Positions 54,464 through 63,660 of a stretch of DNA of 64,000 nucleotides are shown here, piece by piece. The position numbers and the translations under genes were made by a program. The notes under the pieces were generated by a model. The model did no database searches. It was not told the DNA's origin and worked only from the letters and a program-made list of their open reading frames with translations. How positions within the stretch are numbered: position 1 is the first letter of the stretch; every line of letters starts with the position of its first letter. Source of the DNA: an uncultured Oscillospiraceae bacterium (GTDB lineage Bacteria > Bacillota > Clostridia > Oscillospirales > Ruminococcaceae). The stretch lies in NCBI GenBank assembly GCA_904396495.1, contig CAJFOJ010000032.1, positions 151,881-215,880 of the forward strand, in the 5' to 3' direction.

Positions 54464-54780
54464 AGTTCTTCCTCCCTTCGTTCAGTGGGGATTGTTTCGA
54501 TTTCTTCCATGAGGCGGGCAACCGTCCCGTTGCCGCCCAGGTTTTTGTATTGTTCATAGAGGCTGTGGATGTTGTCCAAAGCATAGATGGGGCAGTAGCC
54601 CTTGTCCATATAATGATTGTAAGTTTGAATAATACGATCGCGCAAAAGGGCGACGATCCCCTGCTTAATGGCGTCCTGTTCTTTTACCTTTTTGGCGAGA
54701 ACCCGGTAGGCGACACCAAATCCGGCCAGCAGGACGCTGAAAATCACTTCCAGCCAGTAACGTGTGATAAATTCAATCAT
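54460..54780 (-). CDS. Phage membrane protein of the lysis region
   Basis: 106 residues, ATG 54780. One N-terminal membrane segment (~8-28: YWLEVIFSVLLAGFGVAYRV), then a soluble helical part (AIKQGIVALLRDRIIQTYNH, LGGNGTVARLMEEIETIPTE). Proteins of this kind commonly sit between tail and endolysin genes of Clostridia prophages and may act as a second holin or spanin-like partner; the role is not proven. It overlaps the holin candidate. Confidence 0.78.
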   Translation of the reverse strand: MIEFITRYWLEVIFSVLLAGFGVAYRVLAKKVKEQDAIKQGIVALLRDRIIQTYNHYMDKGYCPIYALDNIHSLYEQYKNLGGNGTVARLMEEIETIPTERREEEL

Positions 54781-54792
54781 GGTTTGTCATCC

Positions 54793-57252
54793 TTAGGTTG
54801 TTTGTGAGAAAAAGTTAGCATATGAAGGCATGTATTTGCCAGTTGTAGTGGTAGAAGTTATATTGGATCCTCCTAAAGAAACAGTTGCGCTGTAGAAGCT
54901 ACAGCCTAAAATATTGTATTTGGGGCAAATAGAAGAAGTCCCTATGGAGATATCCCCTGTCTGGATTCTGCTGCTGATGGTTACCCGGTCAAATCGGCAT
55001 CCGTTCAGCACCATGCAGGTGTTTGCGGAAATGCTGGTGATTTCTCCCCCGATTCCCAGGCCCAACCCCATCGTGTTGGAGGAATGCCTGTAGCCGCGGA
55101 AGGTGCAGTTAGAAGCTGTCAGCTTTGCAGTGCTTCCGTTGAGATACGCACCGTATCCACTGGCAACGGGGGATGCGGTACTGTATTCGTTTTCACCGAT
55201 TAGGGTGCAATTTAAGAGCTTGGATTCCCCAGCCACATATAAAGCGGCCTGGGCGCTGGCTGCATTTCCCTGAAAATACAGCAGGGAATTCTCAATTGCC
55301 ACGCAGGCGCCGGCGGATACGGTAAAGGATCCCTTTACATTGCAGTTGGAGAGAAAAACGTTTTTGCCGCTGATACTCACGTTTCCCTCCAAAGAGCAGT
55401 TGTATATCTGTAGCGACCGGCAGGCCTGTGTATTTAACATGGTGCCATAATTGTCAGCTCGTTTTAAACGACAGTTGGAAAGAAATACTTCTCCATTGCT
55501 ATTTTCAATGCAGATATTGCTGCCGTATTTTATATGGTACAGCTGACAGTTGTCGATAAAGGTACGGCCGGTTCCCGTATGGCGAACCGCTACTCCTCCC
55601 AGTGCTGCTCCTATTGTGTCTACACCGATGAGGTCACAGTTGCGGAGCACAATGTCCCCCTCGCCCGCATTTTCGATACAAGTGGTACCATTTTGAAGAG
55701 ATTCATTTCCCGCGGCCCGGATGGTCAGGCCCTCATGATAGACAGTGTTGACGCCTGTGTGGCGGATCAGGGTAATGTTTTCTGTTTTTGTGTTCATCTG
55801 GGGAAAAACCGCGTTGCTCCAATCGATATGTACCGGGATATCGAGACTGCTTCCCAAGTCCATGTACACGTCGTCTTCATTAGGGGTTCCCAGTGTCACG
55901 GTACCGGTGACAAGAATTTTGACACTTTTGGCGTTATTTGGGTTGGATGCCGCGGTAATTTTCATATAAATATCGCTGCCCAGAGAAGACAATATAGGAT
56001 TGTGAAAAACAAAGGTGGTAGCGTTATCCCATTTGCTTTTTTCGATGTCTGTGACAAAACGATGGGTGGTATCTTGGGTAATTTGGCTCGCCGTATGGGT
56101 GTGGGAGCTCGTCACATACCCTTGGCTCTTTACAAAGGCAGTTGTTGCAATTCGGGTGCTGTTTGTGGAGATAGCTGGGGTCGGCGCGGTGGGCGTACCG
56201 GTAAACGCCGGGGAGGCCAAGGGAGCTGTTCCGTCTAGTTTTGTCTTATCGGCGGCGGACAGTAAGCCGCTTTTTTCGGTTGTCGCATTGGGAAGGGGGG
56301 ATTGCCAGCCGTAAAATCCAGCGCCGTGATCAAATCGCACTGCACAGTCCAATCCCACTGTGGTGGTTACAATCTGCTTTACGTAATTATCATGGGCAAT
56401 TACGATTCCAAAATAATCTGAAGTGCCCAACTGCGGTGCGTTTACAGCGTTGTTGGCGCTGTAGTAAAAACCTGTCTCGGTGGCGTCATTCCAATTGGTG
56501 ATTAGTTGGGCCTCTATACCCTCCATATTTCCCCATGATGCAGTGCCATCGGCGTTCCATAGGAGGATTTGCCCAGACTCGCCACCGGAGGGGATGTGTT
56601 TGTTTCCACTGGAAGTAGGGTGTGTGTAATTATTGGCGTTTTCGTCAATTCCGTCCAGCTTATTTTTATCCTCAATCGACATGAGGCCGCTTGCGAGGTC
56701 AGAAGCATTGTGAAGAATAGTTGTCCACTGCGTCCAGTTGTTTTGGGTGCAGTCGGTGCAGTATCGGCTGCGCCATTCGTTTCCCCAATCGGTGGTCAAT
56801 ATCTGTTTTACCGAATTTTCGTGCCGCAGGACAATGCCGTATACATCCAAGCTAACCAGGAAAGGCGGTTTATTTGCCGCTGAGCTTTTGCTAAAGTACA
56901 CGCCAGGATTAACAGCATCGTTCCAATCGGTGACCTCTACTGCTTCATTAAAAATTTCCTGGAGCGTTTTGCCATCACTGAATGTAATCATAGAAGCTGG
57001 ATGGGTCGCTGGGTGGTTGTAGTTGTTGGCGTTTTCGGCAATACCGGCTAATTTTGTCTTTTCCTCTGTTGTGTAATCGTTGGTGGAAAGGCCCTTGCCG
57101 GAAATCTTGTCCACTTTGCCAGCGATTTGCGTATCCAGCGATTCTGTTTTCTGCTGAAGGTTATCCCCGTTCGTCAGCTTTACCGCTTCAGCGTCGGTAA
57201 TGGGATGGTAAACACCACCTTCCTGATCCTGGATTTCCATTATGTTGATCAT
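54793..57252 (-). CDS. Large phage tail-fibre/tailspike protein
   Basis: 819 residues, ATG 57252 behind GAGGTGACAAC. Module 1 (~45-85) reads GKGLSTNDYTTEEKTKLAGI, then NANNYNHPATHPASMI. Two pyocin-knob-like domains follow (starting TDWNDAVNPGVYF and TNWNDATETGFYY), each with VKQI. A LASPAFTGTPTAPTPAISTN repeat typical of fibres is at ~345. From ~400 to the end the sequence is rich in Asn/Cys/Gly turns (NGTTCIENAGEGDIVLRNCD, FLSNCRLKRADNYGTMLNTQ) and probably forms a right-handed beta-helix, as in tailspikes that bind or cleave surface glycans. No catalytic residues could be assigned. Confidence 0.85.
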   Translation of the reverse strand: MINIMEIQDQEGGVYHPITDAEAVKLTNGDNLQQKTESLDTQIAGKVDKISGKGLSTNDYTTEEKTKLAGIAENANNYNHPATHPASMITFSDGKTLQEIFNEAVEVTDWNDAVNPGVYFSKSSAANKPPFLVSLDVYGIVLRHENSVKQILTTDWGNEWRSRYCTDCTQNNWTQWTTILHNASDLASGLMSIEDKNKLDGIDENANNYTHPTSSGNKHIPSGGESGQILLWNADGTASWGNMEGIEAQLITNWNDATETGFYYSANNAVNAPQLGTSDYFGIVIAHDNYVKQIVTTTVGLDCAVRFDHGAGFYGWQSPLPNATTEKSGLLSAADKTKLDGTAPLASPAFTGTPTAPTPAISTNSTRIATTAFVKSQGYVTSSHTHTASQITQDTTHRFVTDIEKSKWDNATTFVFHNPILSSLGSDIYMKITAASNPNNAKSVKILVTGTVTLGTPNEDDVYMDLGSSLDIPVHIDWSNAVFPQMNTKTENITLIRHTGVNTVYHEGLTIRAAGNESLQNGTTCIENAGEGDIVLRNCDLIGVDTIGAALGGVAVRHTGTGRTFIDNCQLYHIKYGSNICIENSNGEVFLSNCRLKRADNYGTMLNTQACRSLQIYNCSLEGNVSISGKNVFLSNCNVKGSFTVSAGACVAIENSLLYFQGNAASAQAALYVAGESKLLNCTLIGENEYSTASPVASGYGAYLNGSTAKLTASNCTFRGYRHSSNTMGLGLGIGGEITSISANTCMVLNGCRFDRVTISSRIQTGDISIGTSSICPKYNILGCSFYSATVSLGGSNITSTTTTGKYMPSYANFFSQTT

Positions 57253-57319
57253 ATGTTGTCACCTCATATAATAAATAAGGCGATGGAGCGGGGACCGCCC
57301 CATCGCTTTGCTTTTTTGG

Positions 57320-57451
57320 TTACTGTTTGGGGGTGGAGAGAATAATATTAGACTCTTCCTCAGTGATATAGCCTTTGTTGACAAAGGTAAAAATCTCCGC
57401 TTCGCTTTTGATTTTGTTCATTATCCAGCAATTCAGAATAAATTGGTACAT
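57320..57451 (-). CDS. XkdX-like small phage protein
   Basis: 43 residues, ATG 57451 behind AAAGGAGAA. The sequence FTFVNKGYITEEESNIIL with an N-terminal aromatic/Trp motif (FILNCWIMNKIKSEAEI) resembles the short XkdX proteins found near tail-fibre genes of PBSX-like phages. Function unknown; it lies between the fibre genes and is not annotated in many genomes because of its length. Confidence 0.75.
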   Translation of the reverse strand: MYQFILNCWIMNKIKSEAEIFTFVNKGYITEEESNIILSTPKQ

Positions 57452-57479
57452 GGCAATTCTCCTTTAGCTATTTTTTAAA

Positions 57480-57845
57480 TTACATTAACATTAATGCCAA
57501 TAGAGCATCTTCGGTAGCGGAAAGGCGACTTTCCAGTTTAACATTTTGTTGTTCCAGAATGCCGGTGCGGTTGAGGGCGTTCTGGGCGATTTCACCTATA
57601 GTGACCGGGTGGGCAATTGGGTTGTCCTCTGAGGGATAAAAGGTTCCGGTTTCATCGTCGTAGAGCCATCCTTCCGGCGGGGTGGGTTTGATAAACTCTC
57701 CATCCAGGTATCCCCAGCCTTCAAAAACGTAGTCGGGGGCATCTACGAATTGAATGTCACTAGAATAGACAGAACCCGCTTCTTCCGCGGACGAATATGG
57801 CGCCTGCCAATGGCAGAACCCATTTAAGATTTGAAAAACTTTCAT
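57480..57845 (-). CDS. Phage tail-associated protein, possible fibre assembly protein
   Basis: 121 residues, ATG 57845 behind GGAGGAAATAA. Contains a DGEFIKPTPPEGWLYDDETG motif followed by FYPSEDNPIAHP and ends in a predicted coiled coil (GILEQQNVKLESRLSATEDA). Similar small proteins follow tail-fibre genes and may be chaperones or fibre attachments. Assignment is by position and composition. Confidence 0.72.
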   Translation of the reverse strand: MKVFQILNGFCHWQAPYSSAEEAGSVYSSDIQFVDAPDYVFEGWGYLDGEFIKPTPPEGWLYDDETGTFYPSEDNPIAHPVTIGEIAQNALNRTGILEQQNVKLESRLSATEDALLALMLM

Positions 57846-57875
57846 TTTATTTCCTCCTGATAATTGTTTTTGGCT

Positions 57876-59504
57876 TTACAGATAGTATTGGATGATGCAG
57901 ACACCGGGGCCACCTTTGCCGCCTTCCCCGTATCGCTGCCCACCTCCTCCTGCGGCTAATCCACCGTCGCAATTGTTGGTGACGTAGGTATCGTAAACTT
58001 GTGTAACAGTTTCACCATCGCCGCCCTTTCCGAGAGGGCCGTATCCGCCGCCGCCACCGCCGCAATACTCACTGGCATTGCCGCCGTCGGCACCGTATCC
58101 GCCGCCGCCACCGCCGGCATATTGGCCACCATTTCCGCCGTTGCCACCGTATCCGCCGCCACCGCCGCCGCCGTATTCTCCGCCGTCTCCACCGTTGCCG
58201 CCAAAGCCGCCGCCACCGCCAAAGCCGTGGCCGGTACCAACCATTCCTTCGTATGGGCTTCGCGAAACTTGAGTGGTTTGTCCGGGGTTTCCTTGCCCCT
58301 TAAAGTCCAGGGGAGTAATACCATAATTGTTTACAGTGGTATTTACACCTCTTCTGACATCATTGGGTGAGATATCAGTGGCTCTCAATGCATAGCCGTC
58401 TCCTACCCCTCCCAGCCCTTTGCGGAAGCTGGGGTTTTGTTCGGTTTTACCCGGATCAGCAGTTTGATCGTTGACGGAGCCATTAATAGTCTCTCCGATA
58501 AAGCTAATACCGTCAATGTATTGATTATACTGAGAACTACCGCCGTAATCGTTATATCCTGCGCCGCCGCCACCGCCGTATTTTCCTCCTGAGCCGGGGT
58601 GCATCGTGAAATTGTAGTCATCCCCGTCATAATAAGTGCCGCTGCCGCCGCCACCGCCGTAACTTCCATTGCCGCCGCTCGTAATATAGTTCGTGCTCGT
58701 TCCACTGGTAACTGCAATACCTGCACCTCCACCACCGGTTCCTCCACAACCAGAGTCGGTGCGGTTTCCGGTCCCGCCTGTTCCGCCGGAGGCGGTGAGC
58801 AGGTTTTCAAATTTAGTGGGGCTTCCAGTGCCGTTGGGATCTGTAGTTGATCGGGGTTCAAAGGTAATGCTGTAGCTATGTCCGGGAGTGACGGACAGAT
58901 TTTCGGCGACCATGTGCCCGCCGCCGCCACCGCGGGGGAAGAAATAACCGCCGCTATTTCTTCCGCCTCCATTTCCACCTGCGCCGAAGAGACGTACTCG
59001 AGCTTGGGTAACGCCTTCCGGGCATGTCCATGTTTGCGTAGATTCGGTGCCGGATGGATCTCCAACAAAAATTTCGGTGACCAGGCGGGTGCCGGCTTGG
59101 CGGCTCCCGCCCATCTTAAAATTTATCTTTTGTCCTTCTGTATCTATGATGACCGGGACGACTGCTCCCGCTTTAAACGCGCCTGTTGTCAGGGTGTTTC
59201 CGTCCAATGTCTGTACCGAATAAGCTGTGCCGCCGACAGTAAAACCGTCGCCAGACGCAAAGTCTTCATCGGCTTCAAAAAAGCAGGACACGAGGCCCTC
59301 CACCGAGGGAATGCCGGAAAGCGCATAGGTGTTGCCTGTTTTGTTGCAAGTGAGTTCATAAGTAACTTTTTTATCAATATCGCTTAGCTTTGTCTGCAAA
59401 TTGCCGCCGCTGCTCACCAAAACGCAATCCGCCTGCGTTTTTGGATACATCAACTGGTAGGAACCGTCCGCTGTTTTTTGATACTGTTCGATTTTAATTG
59501 CCAT
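57876..59504 (-). CDS. Glycine-rich phage tail adhesin
   Basis: 542 residues, ATG 59504 behind AGGAGG. Residues 1-150 are an attachment region (YELTCNKTGNTYALSGIPSV). After ~150 the protein is extremely Gly-rich, with runs such as RLFGAGGNGGGRNSGGYFF and, near the end, tandem ~17-residue units (EYGGGGGGGYGGNGGNGGQ, YAGGGGGGYGADGGNASE, YCGGGGGGYGPLGKGGDGE). Such repeats resemble the polyglycine-II sandwich of the Gp38 adhesin of T-even-like phages, which binds receptors at the fibre tip. Receptor binding is inferred. Confidence 0.8.
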   Translation of the reverse strand: MAIKIEQYQKTADGSYQLMYPKTQADCVLVSSGGNLQTKLSDIDKKVTYELTCNKTGNTYALSGIPSVEGLVSCFFEADEDFASGDGFTVGGTAYSVQTLDGNTLTTGAFKAGAVVPVIIDTEGQKINFKMGGSRQAGTRLVTEIFVGDPSGTESTQTWTCPEGVTQARVRLFGAGGNGGGRNSGGYFFPRGGGGGHMVAENLSVTPGHSYSITFEPRSTTDPNGTGSPTKFENLLTASGGTGGTGNRTDSGCGGTGGGGAGIAVTSGTSTNYITSGGNGSYGGGGGSGTYYDGDDYNFTMHPGSGGKYGGGGGAGYNDYGGSSQYNQYIDGISFIGETINGSVNDQTADPGKTEQNPSFRKGLGGVGDGYALRATDISPNDVRRGVNTTVNNYGITPLDFKGQGNPGQTTQVSRSPYEGMVGTGHGFGGGGGFGGNGGDGGEYGGGGGGGYGGNGGNGGQYAGGGGGGYGADGGNASEYCGGGGGGYGPLGKGGDGETVTQVYDTYVTNNCDGGLAAGGGGQRYGEGGKGGPGVCIIQYYL

Positions 59505-59519
59505 TTGTAATTCCTCCTT

Positions 59520-60212
59520 TTATTCGACGATTTTATACCACATGTCGCCGATTTCCTGACTCTCGGCTTCCGGCTGAGAACTGCTGATGATTGTCTGACG
59601 GCTGTTTACCACCTTGCTCCAATTGGAGTTTGAAAAAGATGGCACGGAATTGGTATTGGCCGCTGTCGCCGCCCAGAGAATGTTGTTGTAGTCGATCAGA
59701 TCATCTTTTACGTATGAAGTTGACGCGTCCCAATGGCCGCAGAATTTGAGGTTTGCACCGGGATCACCTTTTTCGCCCTTGATGGTCATGGGAACAAAAT
59801 AGGTGGTGTTTGTCGGCAGAGTACCTGTGGGAATTGTCTTTTTCGTGGCCATATAGGTCATTCCCTGATAGAGTACTACGTCGTATTTTGTGTACTGCTT
59901 GCTGGAGCTGTAAGTCCCCTGATAGGTAATGAGGTTTTCCAGATAATCGTCGATGTTATCGTGGAAGAATTCCTGCACCGAGTAGGTCATGTGGTAGAGG
60001 CTGTTCCACCGGTTGGCGTCAAACATCATGTTTTTTAGCTCCGGGTACTGGGCCAGCACCTGTTGGGCCCCGGCGAGGTCGTTGGCGGCGATTTTGGCGT
60101 TGTAGGCCTCGATTTTGGGAAGATCGGCCTCAGTGGGATCGGTCATCTCGGTCATGACGTCCAGTCCGTCGGGAAAGTTGGATTTGTACAGGTATGGGTA
60201 TTGTGTGCTCAT
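59520..60212 (-). CDS. Phage tail fibre / carbohydrate-binding protein
   Basis: 230 residues, ATG 60212 behind AAAGAGGTG. An N-terminal helical part (~1-85: DLAGAQQVLAQYPELKNMMF) is followed by two short modules, each with a carbohydrate-binding pattern: YTKYDVVLYQGMTYMATKKT and YVKDDLIDYNNILWAATAAN. A short collagen-like GEKGDPG lies between. It ends with a GDMWYKIVE motif common in tail fibres. Probably part of the host-recognition apparatus. Confidence 0.8.
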   Translation of the reverse strand: MSTQYPYLYKSNFPDGLDVMTEMTDPTEADLPKIEAYNAKIAANDLAGAQQVLAQYPELKNMMFDANRWNSLYHMTYSVQEFFHDNIDDYLENLITYQGTYSSSKQYTKYDVVLYQGMTYMATKKTIPTGTLPTNTTYFVPMTIKGEKGDPGANLKFCGHWDASTSYVKDDLIDYNNILWAATAANTNSVPSFSNSNWSKVVNSRQTIISSSQPEAESQEIGDMWYKIVE

Positions 60213-60227
60213 TGTGACACCTCTTTC

Positions 60228-61445
60228 TTAAGTAATATCCGGATAGAGCGGATAGAATTTGACGAGTTGTAGGCTGGACGTGCCCGACGAAACCGAATGG
60301 TTGATGGATTTGATGATCCATTCCTCGGTTTTCCCCGTGATTCTCGGGGTGTAGCGGATCTTTTGGTTGACGTCCAGCCAGGGGATGGTAATGGTTTGAA
60401 GCTGTAGCCCGTCGTTTAGGCGGGTTGCCTTCCACAGCTCGTAATTAGCCCGTTGGAGGGCCAAATCGTTGGTGGAGATTTTTTCGTATTCCCCGCCGCT
60501 TAACACTTGGGTGATTCTTCCAAGCTTTTGGATACAGAAGGGGCTGTCCTCATTTTCATCCCAGCAGCGGGCTTCGATTTGGGTGTTGTCCTTTTTCTGA
60601 GCGCCGTAGAGGATGATGTCATTTTTGACTTCCTCCAAGCTATTGCTCAGTTGTTCGCTGATGACAAGCTCGGATAGGATGGAATCGTCCAGAACGACCG
60701 CATCATCTTTGCAGGTGGGAATCTGTTTGCAGATAAACACGCCGTTTACATCAAAATAGGTTTCCCAGCCGGGGTACAGGTCCCTGAGCTTTTCGATGAC
60801 TTGGTAACGGGTGGATCCCGCGTTGAATTTCAGGTCGTAGGGGACGTTGCGGGGATCGGGGGAGCCGGCCGACACATTGACTTCGCCCCCGATGTCGTCG
60901 ATAATATAGGGTCGGTGCAGCAATGTGTCTTCATCACCCTCGGCGTTATAGTCCTGGGTCAGGGCTTTGATCATGACCTCTCGGATGTTGGCGCCCTCAG
61001 AAATCTGCATCATGATAGCGGGGATGGTACCGTTGCGGGATCCAGTCAGCTCGCTCATCAGGTCGCTGCAGGAAAGGGAGAGGGTTTTGGTGGAAGCGTC
61101 GTAGGAATAGGAGGTCTGGTTAAAGAGATAGATACCGGCGTTGTACCACAAAACCTCCTGTTCAGGGGACAGGGTGTTCAGATAGCCCACATAGACGCGG
61201 ATATACCGGTCAAACCAGATTTTACGGTTTTCTCCCAGCAAAAGGGAGTCGTCTTTGACCGCCATGGTGAGGCTCACCGTCCTCCTGATATCGGAATTGG
61301 CGTCGATGGATAAACTCAGATCGACAGTGACGCCATTTAACTCCGCTAGCGTCAAATAATTGCGGTCCAGCAGCTCAATTTTTACGTAGACCGATTTGTT
61401 TTTTAACCTTAATACCTTTAAATCATTGACTGTTGGAAGGTACAA
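60228..61445 (-). CDS. Phage tail/baseplate protein (DUF5048-like)
   Basis: 405 residues from TTG 61445, behind AGGTGATG. Conserved-looking N-terminus with VYVKIELLDRNYLTLAELNG and DLSLSIDANSDIRRTVSL, a middle with VRVYVG-type strands and SYDASTKTLSLSCSDLMSEL, and a C-terminal domain around DVNQKIRYTPRITGKTEEWI. The pattern recalls DUF5048 tail proteins of Clostridia phages. A structural role in the baseplate is likely. The stop is 16 bases before the next gene. Confidence 0.75.
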   Translation of the reverse strand: MYLPTVNDLKVLRLKNKSVYVKIELLDRNYLTLAELNGVTVDLSLSIDANSDIRRTVSLTMAVKDDSLLLGENRKIWFDRYIRVYVGYLNTLSPEQEVLWYNAGIYLFNQTSYSYDASTKTLSLSCSDLMSELTGSRNGTIPAIMMQISEGANIREVMIKALTQDYNAEGDEDTLLHRPYIIDDIGGEVNVSAGSPDPRNVPYDLKFNAGSTRYQVIEKLRDLYPGWETYFDVNGVFICKQIPTCKDDAVVLDDSILSELVISEQLSNSLEEVKNDIILYGAQKKDNTQIEARCWDENEDSPFCIQKLGRITQVLSGGEYEKISTNDLALQRANYELWKATRLNDGLQLQTITIPWLDVNQKIRYTPRITGKTEEWIIKSINHSVSSGTSSLQLVKFYPLYPDIT

Positions 61446-61451
61446 GGCTCA

Positions 61452-62402
61452 TCACCTGCCCTTCGTCAAACGGAAGTCGTCGATGAAGCCGTAATACCTC
61501 AAATCGTCGCCGCTGTCACAGTCGCCGATCTCCACCCAATTGAAGGCGGTGACGGGAAGAAAATTGTGCTCGCCCTCTGATTCGGTGGGGCTGTCCACCA
61601 CCGAAATCATCCACATGCGGCCATCGTAGTTTTTGAGCATTTTGCTCTTGCCGTTGCACAAAAATTCCATCAGATCTTCCCGGTAGGTCCAGCCATCCTC
61701 CAGCTTCAACTCACAGCTCTGGGCATCCTTTTGGAAAAAGATACCGGAGGCGGAGCCGCTGTAGTAATTGTTGAGGCCGTTGAAGATGACGAAGGGGTAT
61801 TTGTTCCCCAAAGTGGGGACTGCAACGGCGGGCCGGTTTTTCTGAGTGTTGACAGAGGTCTGGGCCAACGAATGGAATTCCAAGTCTCGCTCCATAATAA
61901 ACAGGCCGTCAAACTCACTGCGGATGGATTTTTCGTTGGGGTATTCGGTCCCCTCTGCGAGACCTTCTTCCTCCACTTCCTTGGTGACAGCTACCAAGGC
62001 GTAGACATACTCTTTTTGAGAGCGGGCATAGGGGTCGTACCGGACGAACTTAAAATCCTCCTCAGTTTCGATGGGAATGTGGAAGAGGTCGATCCACTGG
62101 AAGGAATTTTTTTCCCTCCGACGGATGTGGACCTCGCCGATGTTCCGCGCGGCAAACTGGACGTTTCCGGCCAAAAGGTTGCCCGCAAAATAGGCGTGGA
62201 GGATGGTGTCGTAATCCCATTCCTGGGGTATTTTTTCCGGGAATTTTGTGTCGTCGGTGCTGATGCGGTCCCAAAGCCGGTCAGTGAGAAAGAGCTCACA
62301 GAATATCCCTTCCTTTAGAGTCACGGTGTCCAAACTGGAAACCCCGCTTGCGATGGGGGCAACAGGCGCCATGGAAGCAAAGCTTGTAGCTAAGAAAATC
62401 AT
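61452..62402 (-). CDS. Phage structural protein, unknown
   Basis: 316 residues, ATG 62402 overlapping the stop of the preceding gene (ATGA), so the two are translationally coupled. It has motifs VQFAARNIGEVHIRRREKNS, YALVAVTKEVEEEG and FNWVEIGDCDSGDDLRYYGF. It looks like a beta-rich tail component; I do not recognise the family. All sequence evidence is context within the tail gene cluster. Confidence 0.72.
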   Translation of the reverse strand: MIFLATSFASMAPVAPIASGVSSLDTVTLKEGIFCELFLTDRLWDRISTDDTKFPEKIPQEWDYDTILHAYFAGNLLAGNVQFAARNIGEVHIRRREKNSFQWIDLFHIPIETEEDFKFVRYDPYARSQKEYVYALVAVTKEVEEEGLAEGTEYPNEKSIRSEFDGLFIMERDLEFHSLAQTSVNTQKNRPAVAVPTLGNKYPFVIFNGLNNYYSGSASGIFFQKDAQSCELKLEDGWTYREDLMEFLCNGKSKMLKNYDGRMWMISVVDSPTESEGEHNFLPVTAFNWVEIGDCDSGDDLRYYGFIDDFRLTKGR

Positions 62403-63643
62403 ACCGTTTCTTCCTCCTCTCCGTCGCTGTTTCTGATTTTCAGGTCAAACAGGTGGTTTCGTTTTTCAAACCAGAGGTAGAGATAGGGGTTGGATGCATC
62501 CAAAGTGATCCGATTGCTGCAAATTACGGTGCGGTAGGTGCCGTCGTACGCTTCCATCTCCACATGGTATTTGGAGGGCTGGCCCGCAGGGTCGGAATTT
62601 TTGGGAAGGTCTTTTACATAGCGAAAGGCGATTTTTTGTTCAGCATTTGTGAGTTCGCAGAAAATTTCGTATTCTGCGAGGCTTTTGCATACCATTTGTA
62701 AAGTAAAATCGTCCCGGATGGAAAAGCCCTTGTCGAAGGTGGCGGAATATCCGTCCTTGTTTAAAATGATGTTGCGGGGATTGTCGGCAGTTCCTTCGTA
62801 TTCCGCCGGGTCAGGGGTACTGCTTCCCTCGATGGAAACGATGTTGGACGCAATACGGATATTTCCCTCATCGGGCTGGTTTGTCAGGTCGACGATGGCG
62901 AACAGCCGGGAGGGACGCAGGTATTGTACGGAAAATTCGATGGAATCCAGCTGGGTTTCTCCCAGGGAAACCTCCATGCCATATTGGGTGATGAGCCGGA
63001 TGCCGATAAAATAACGCTGCTCGTTTACAAGGCTTGTAATGGGCACCGAGAAATCCATTTTATAGGTCTGGGAAGCGGCGTCATAGGTAGGGGCTTGGCT
63101 GTTCTTTTCCTGGATAGAGGTAATGGGGGTTCGTTCCTCATCGTAGAGGGTAACGATGTATTCCTCAGGGGGAATCCTCTCCTTTTGGCTGTAGGAAAAA
63201 TTTAAGGTAAAGCTGGAATTACGGATGACGCCATTATTTTGCAGTTCCTCGTTTAAAACCGACAGGGAAGGGGTGGTGAAACAGTAAAAGTCTACTGTGT
63301 CGCTGGCAGCGCTTTCCTCACTGCCGGAAAAAACCGTGACAGAAGCGTAGTACGCGCATCCGTTTTCGAGATCGCTATTTGCCACGTCGATGGTGTGGGT
63401 CAGATTCAGCTGATTGACCGTTTCGTCGTACAACGGGGGATTCTGTGAAGCTGAGGCGGTTTCCTGTGCTTGGTAAACTTCAGTCAAATCAGATCGTTTA
63501 TAAATCGTCAATCGGTTTCCGGTAATCTGGGTGTCGCTGGGTCCGGTATACTGGAATGAAATGGTGACAGTACCCTTTTCCGCCCGGAGTTTATCGGCGT
63601 CAAAGGCCGGAATATTTAATAGGATTGGTTTTGTTAGTGCCAA
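62399..63643 (-). CDS. Phage structural protein with Fn3-like domains
   Basis: 414 residues, ATG 63643 behind AGGAGG. The first ~220 residues comprise two Ig/fibronectin-type-III-like units (KGTVTISFQYTGPSDTQITG, then YIVTLYDEERTPITSIQEKN), and the C-terminal part (~240-414) a jelly-roll-like domain (GYSATFDKGFSIRDDFTLQM, YLYLWFEKRNHLFDLKIRNS). Probably an exposed tail tube or tip decoration. Overlaps the next gene by 4 bases. Confidence 0.75.
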   Translation of the reverse strand: MALTKPILLNIPAFDADKLRAEKGTVTISFQYTGPSDTQITGNRLTIYKRSDLTEVYQAQETASASQNPPLYDETVNQLNLTHTIDVANSDLENGCAYYASVTVFSGSEESAASDTVDFYCFTTPSLSVLNEELQNNGVIRNSSFTLNFSYSQKERIPPEEYIVTLYDEERTPITSIQEKNSQAPTYDAASQTYKMDFSVPITSLVNEQRYFIGIRLITQYGMEVSLGETQLDSIEFSVQYLRPSRLFAIVDLTNQPDEGNIRIASNIVSIEGSSTPDPAEYEGTADNPRNIILNKDGYSATFDKGFSIRDDFTLQMVCKSLAEYEIFCELTNAEQKIAFRYVKDLPKNSDPAGQPSKYHVEMEAYDGTYRTVICSNRITLDASNPYLYLWFEKRNHLFDLKIRNSDGEEEETV

Positions 63644-63660
63644 ATTGCTTCCTCCTTTCT

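Noticed and set aside
57999..58370. Proline/alanine-rich frames opposite the glycine-rich adhesin
   Set aside because: Simple reverse reading of glycine codons; no start signals.
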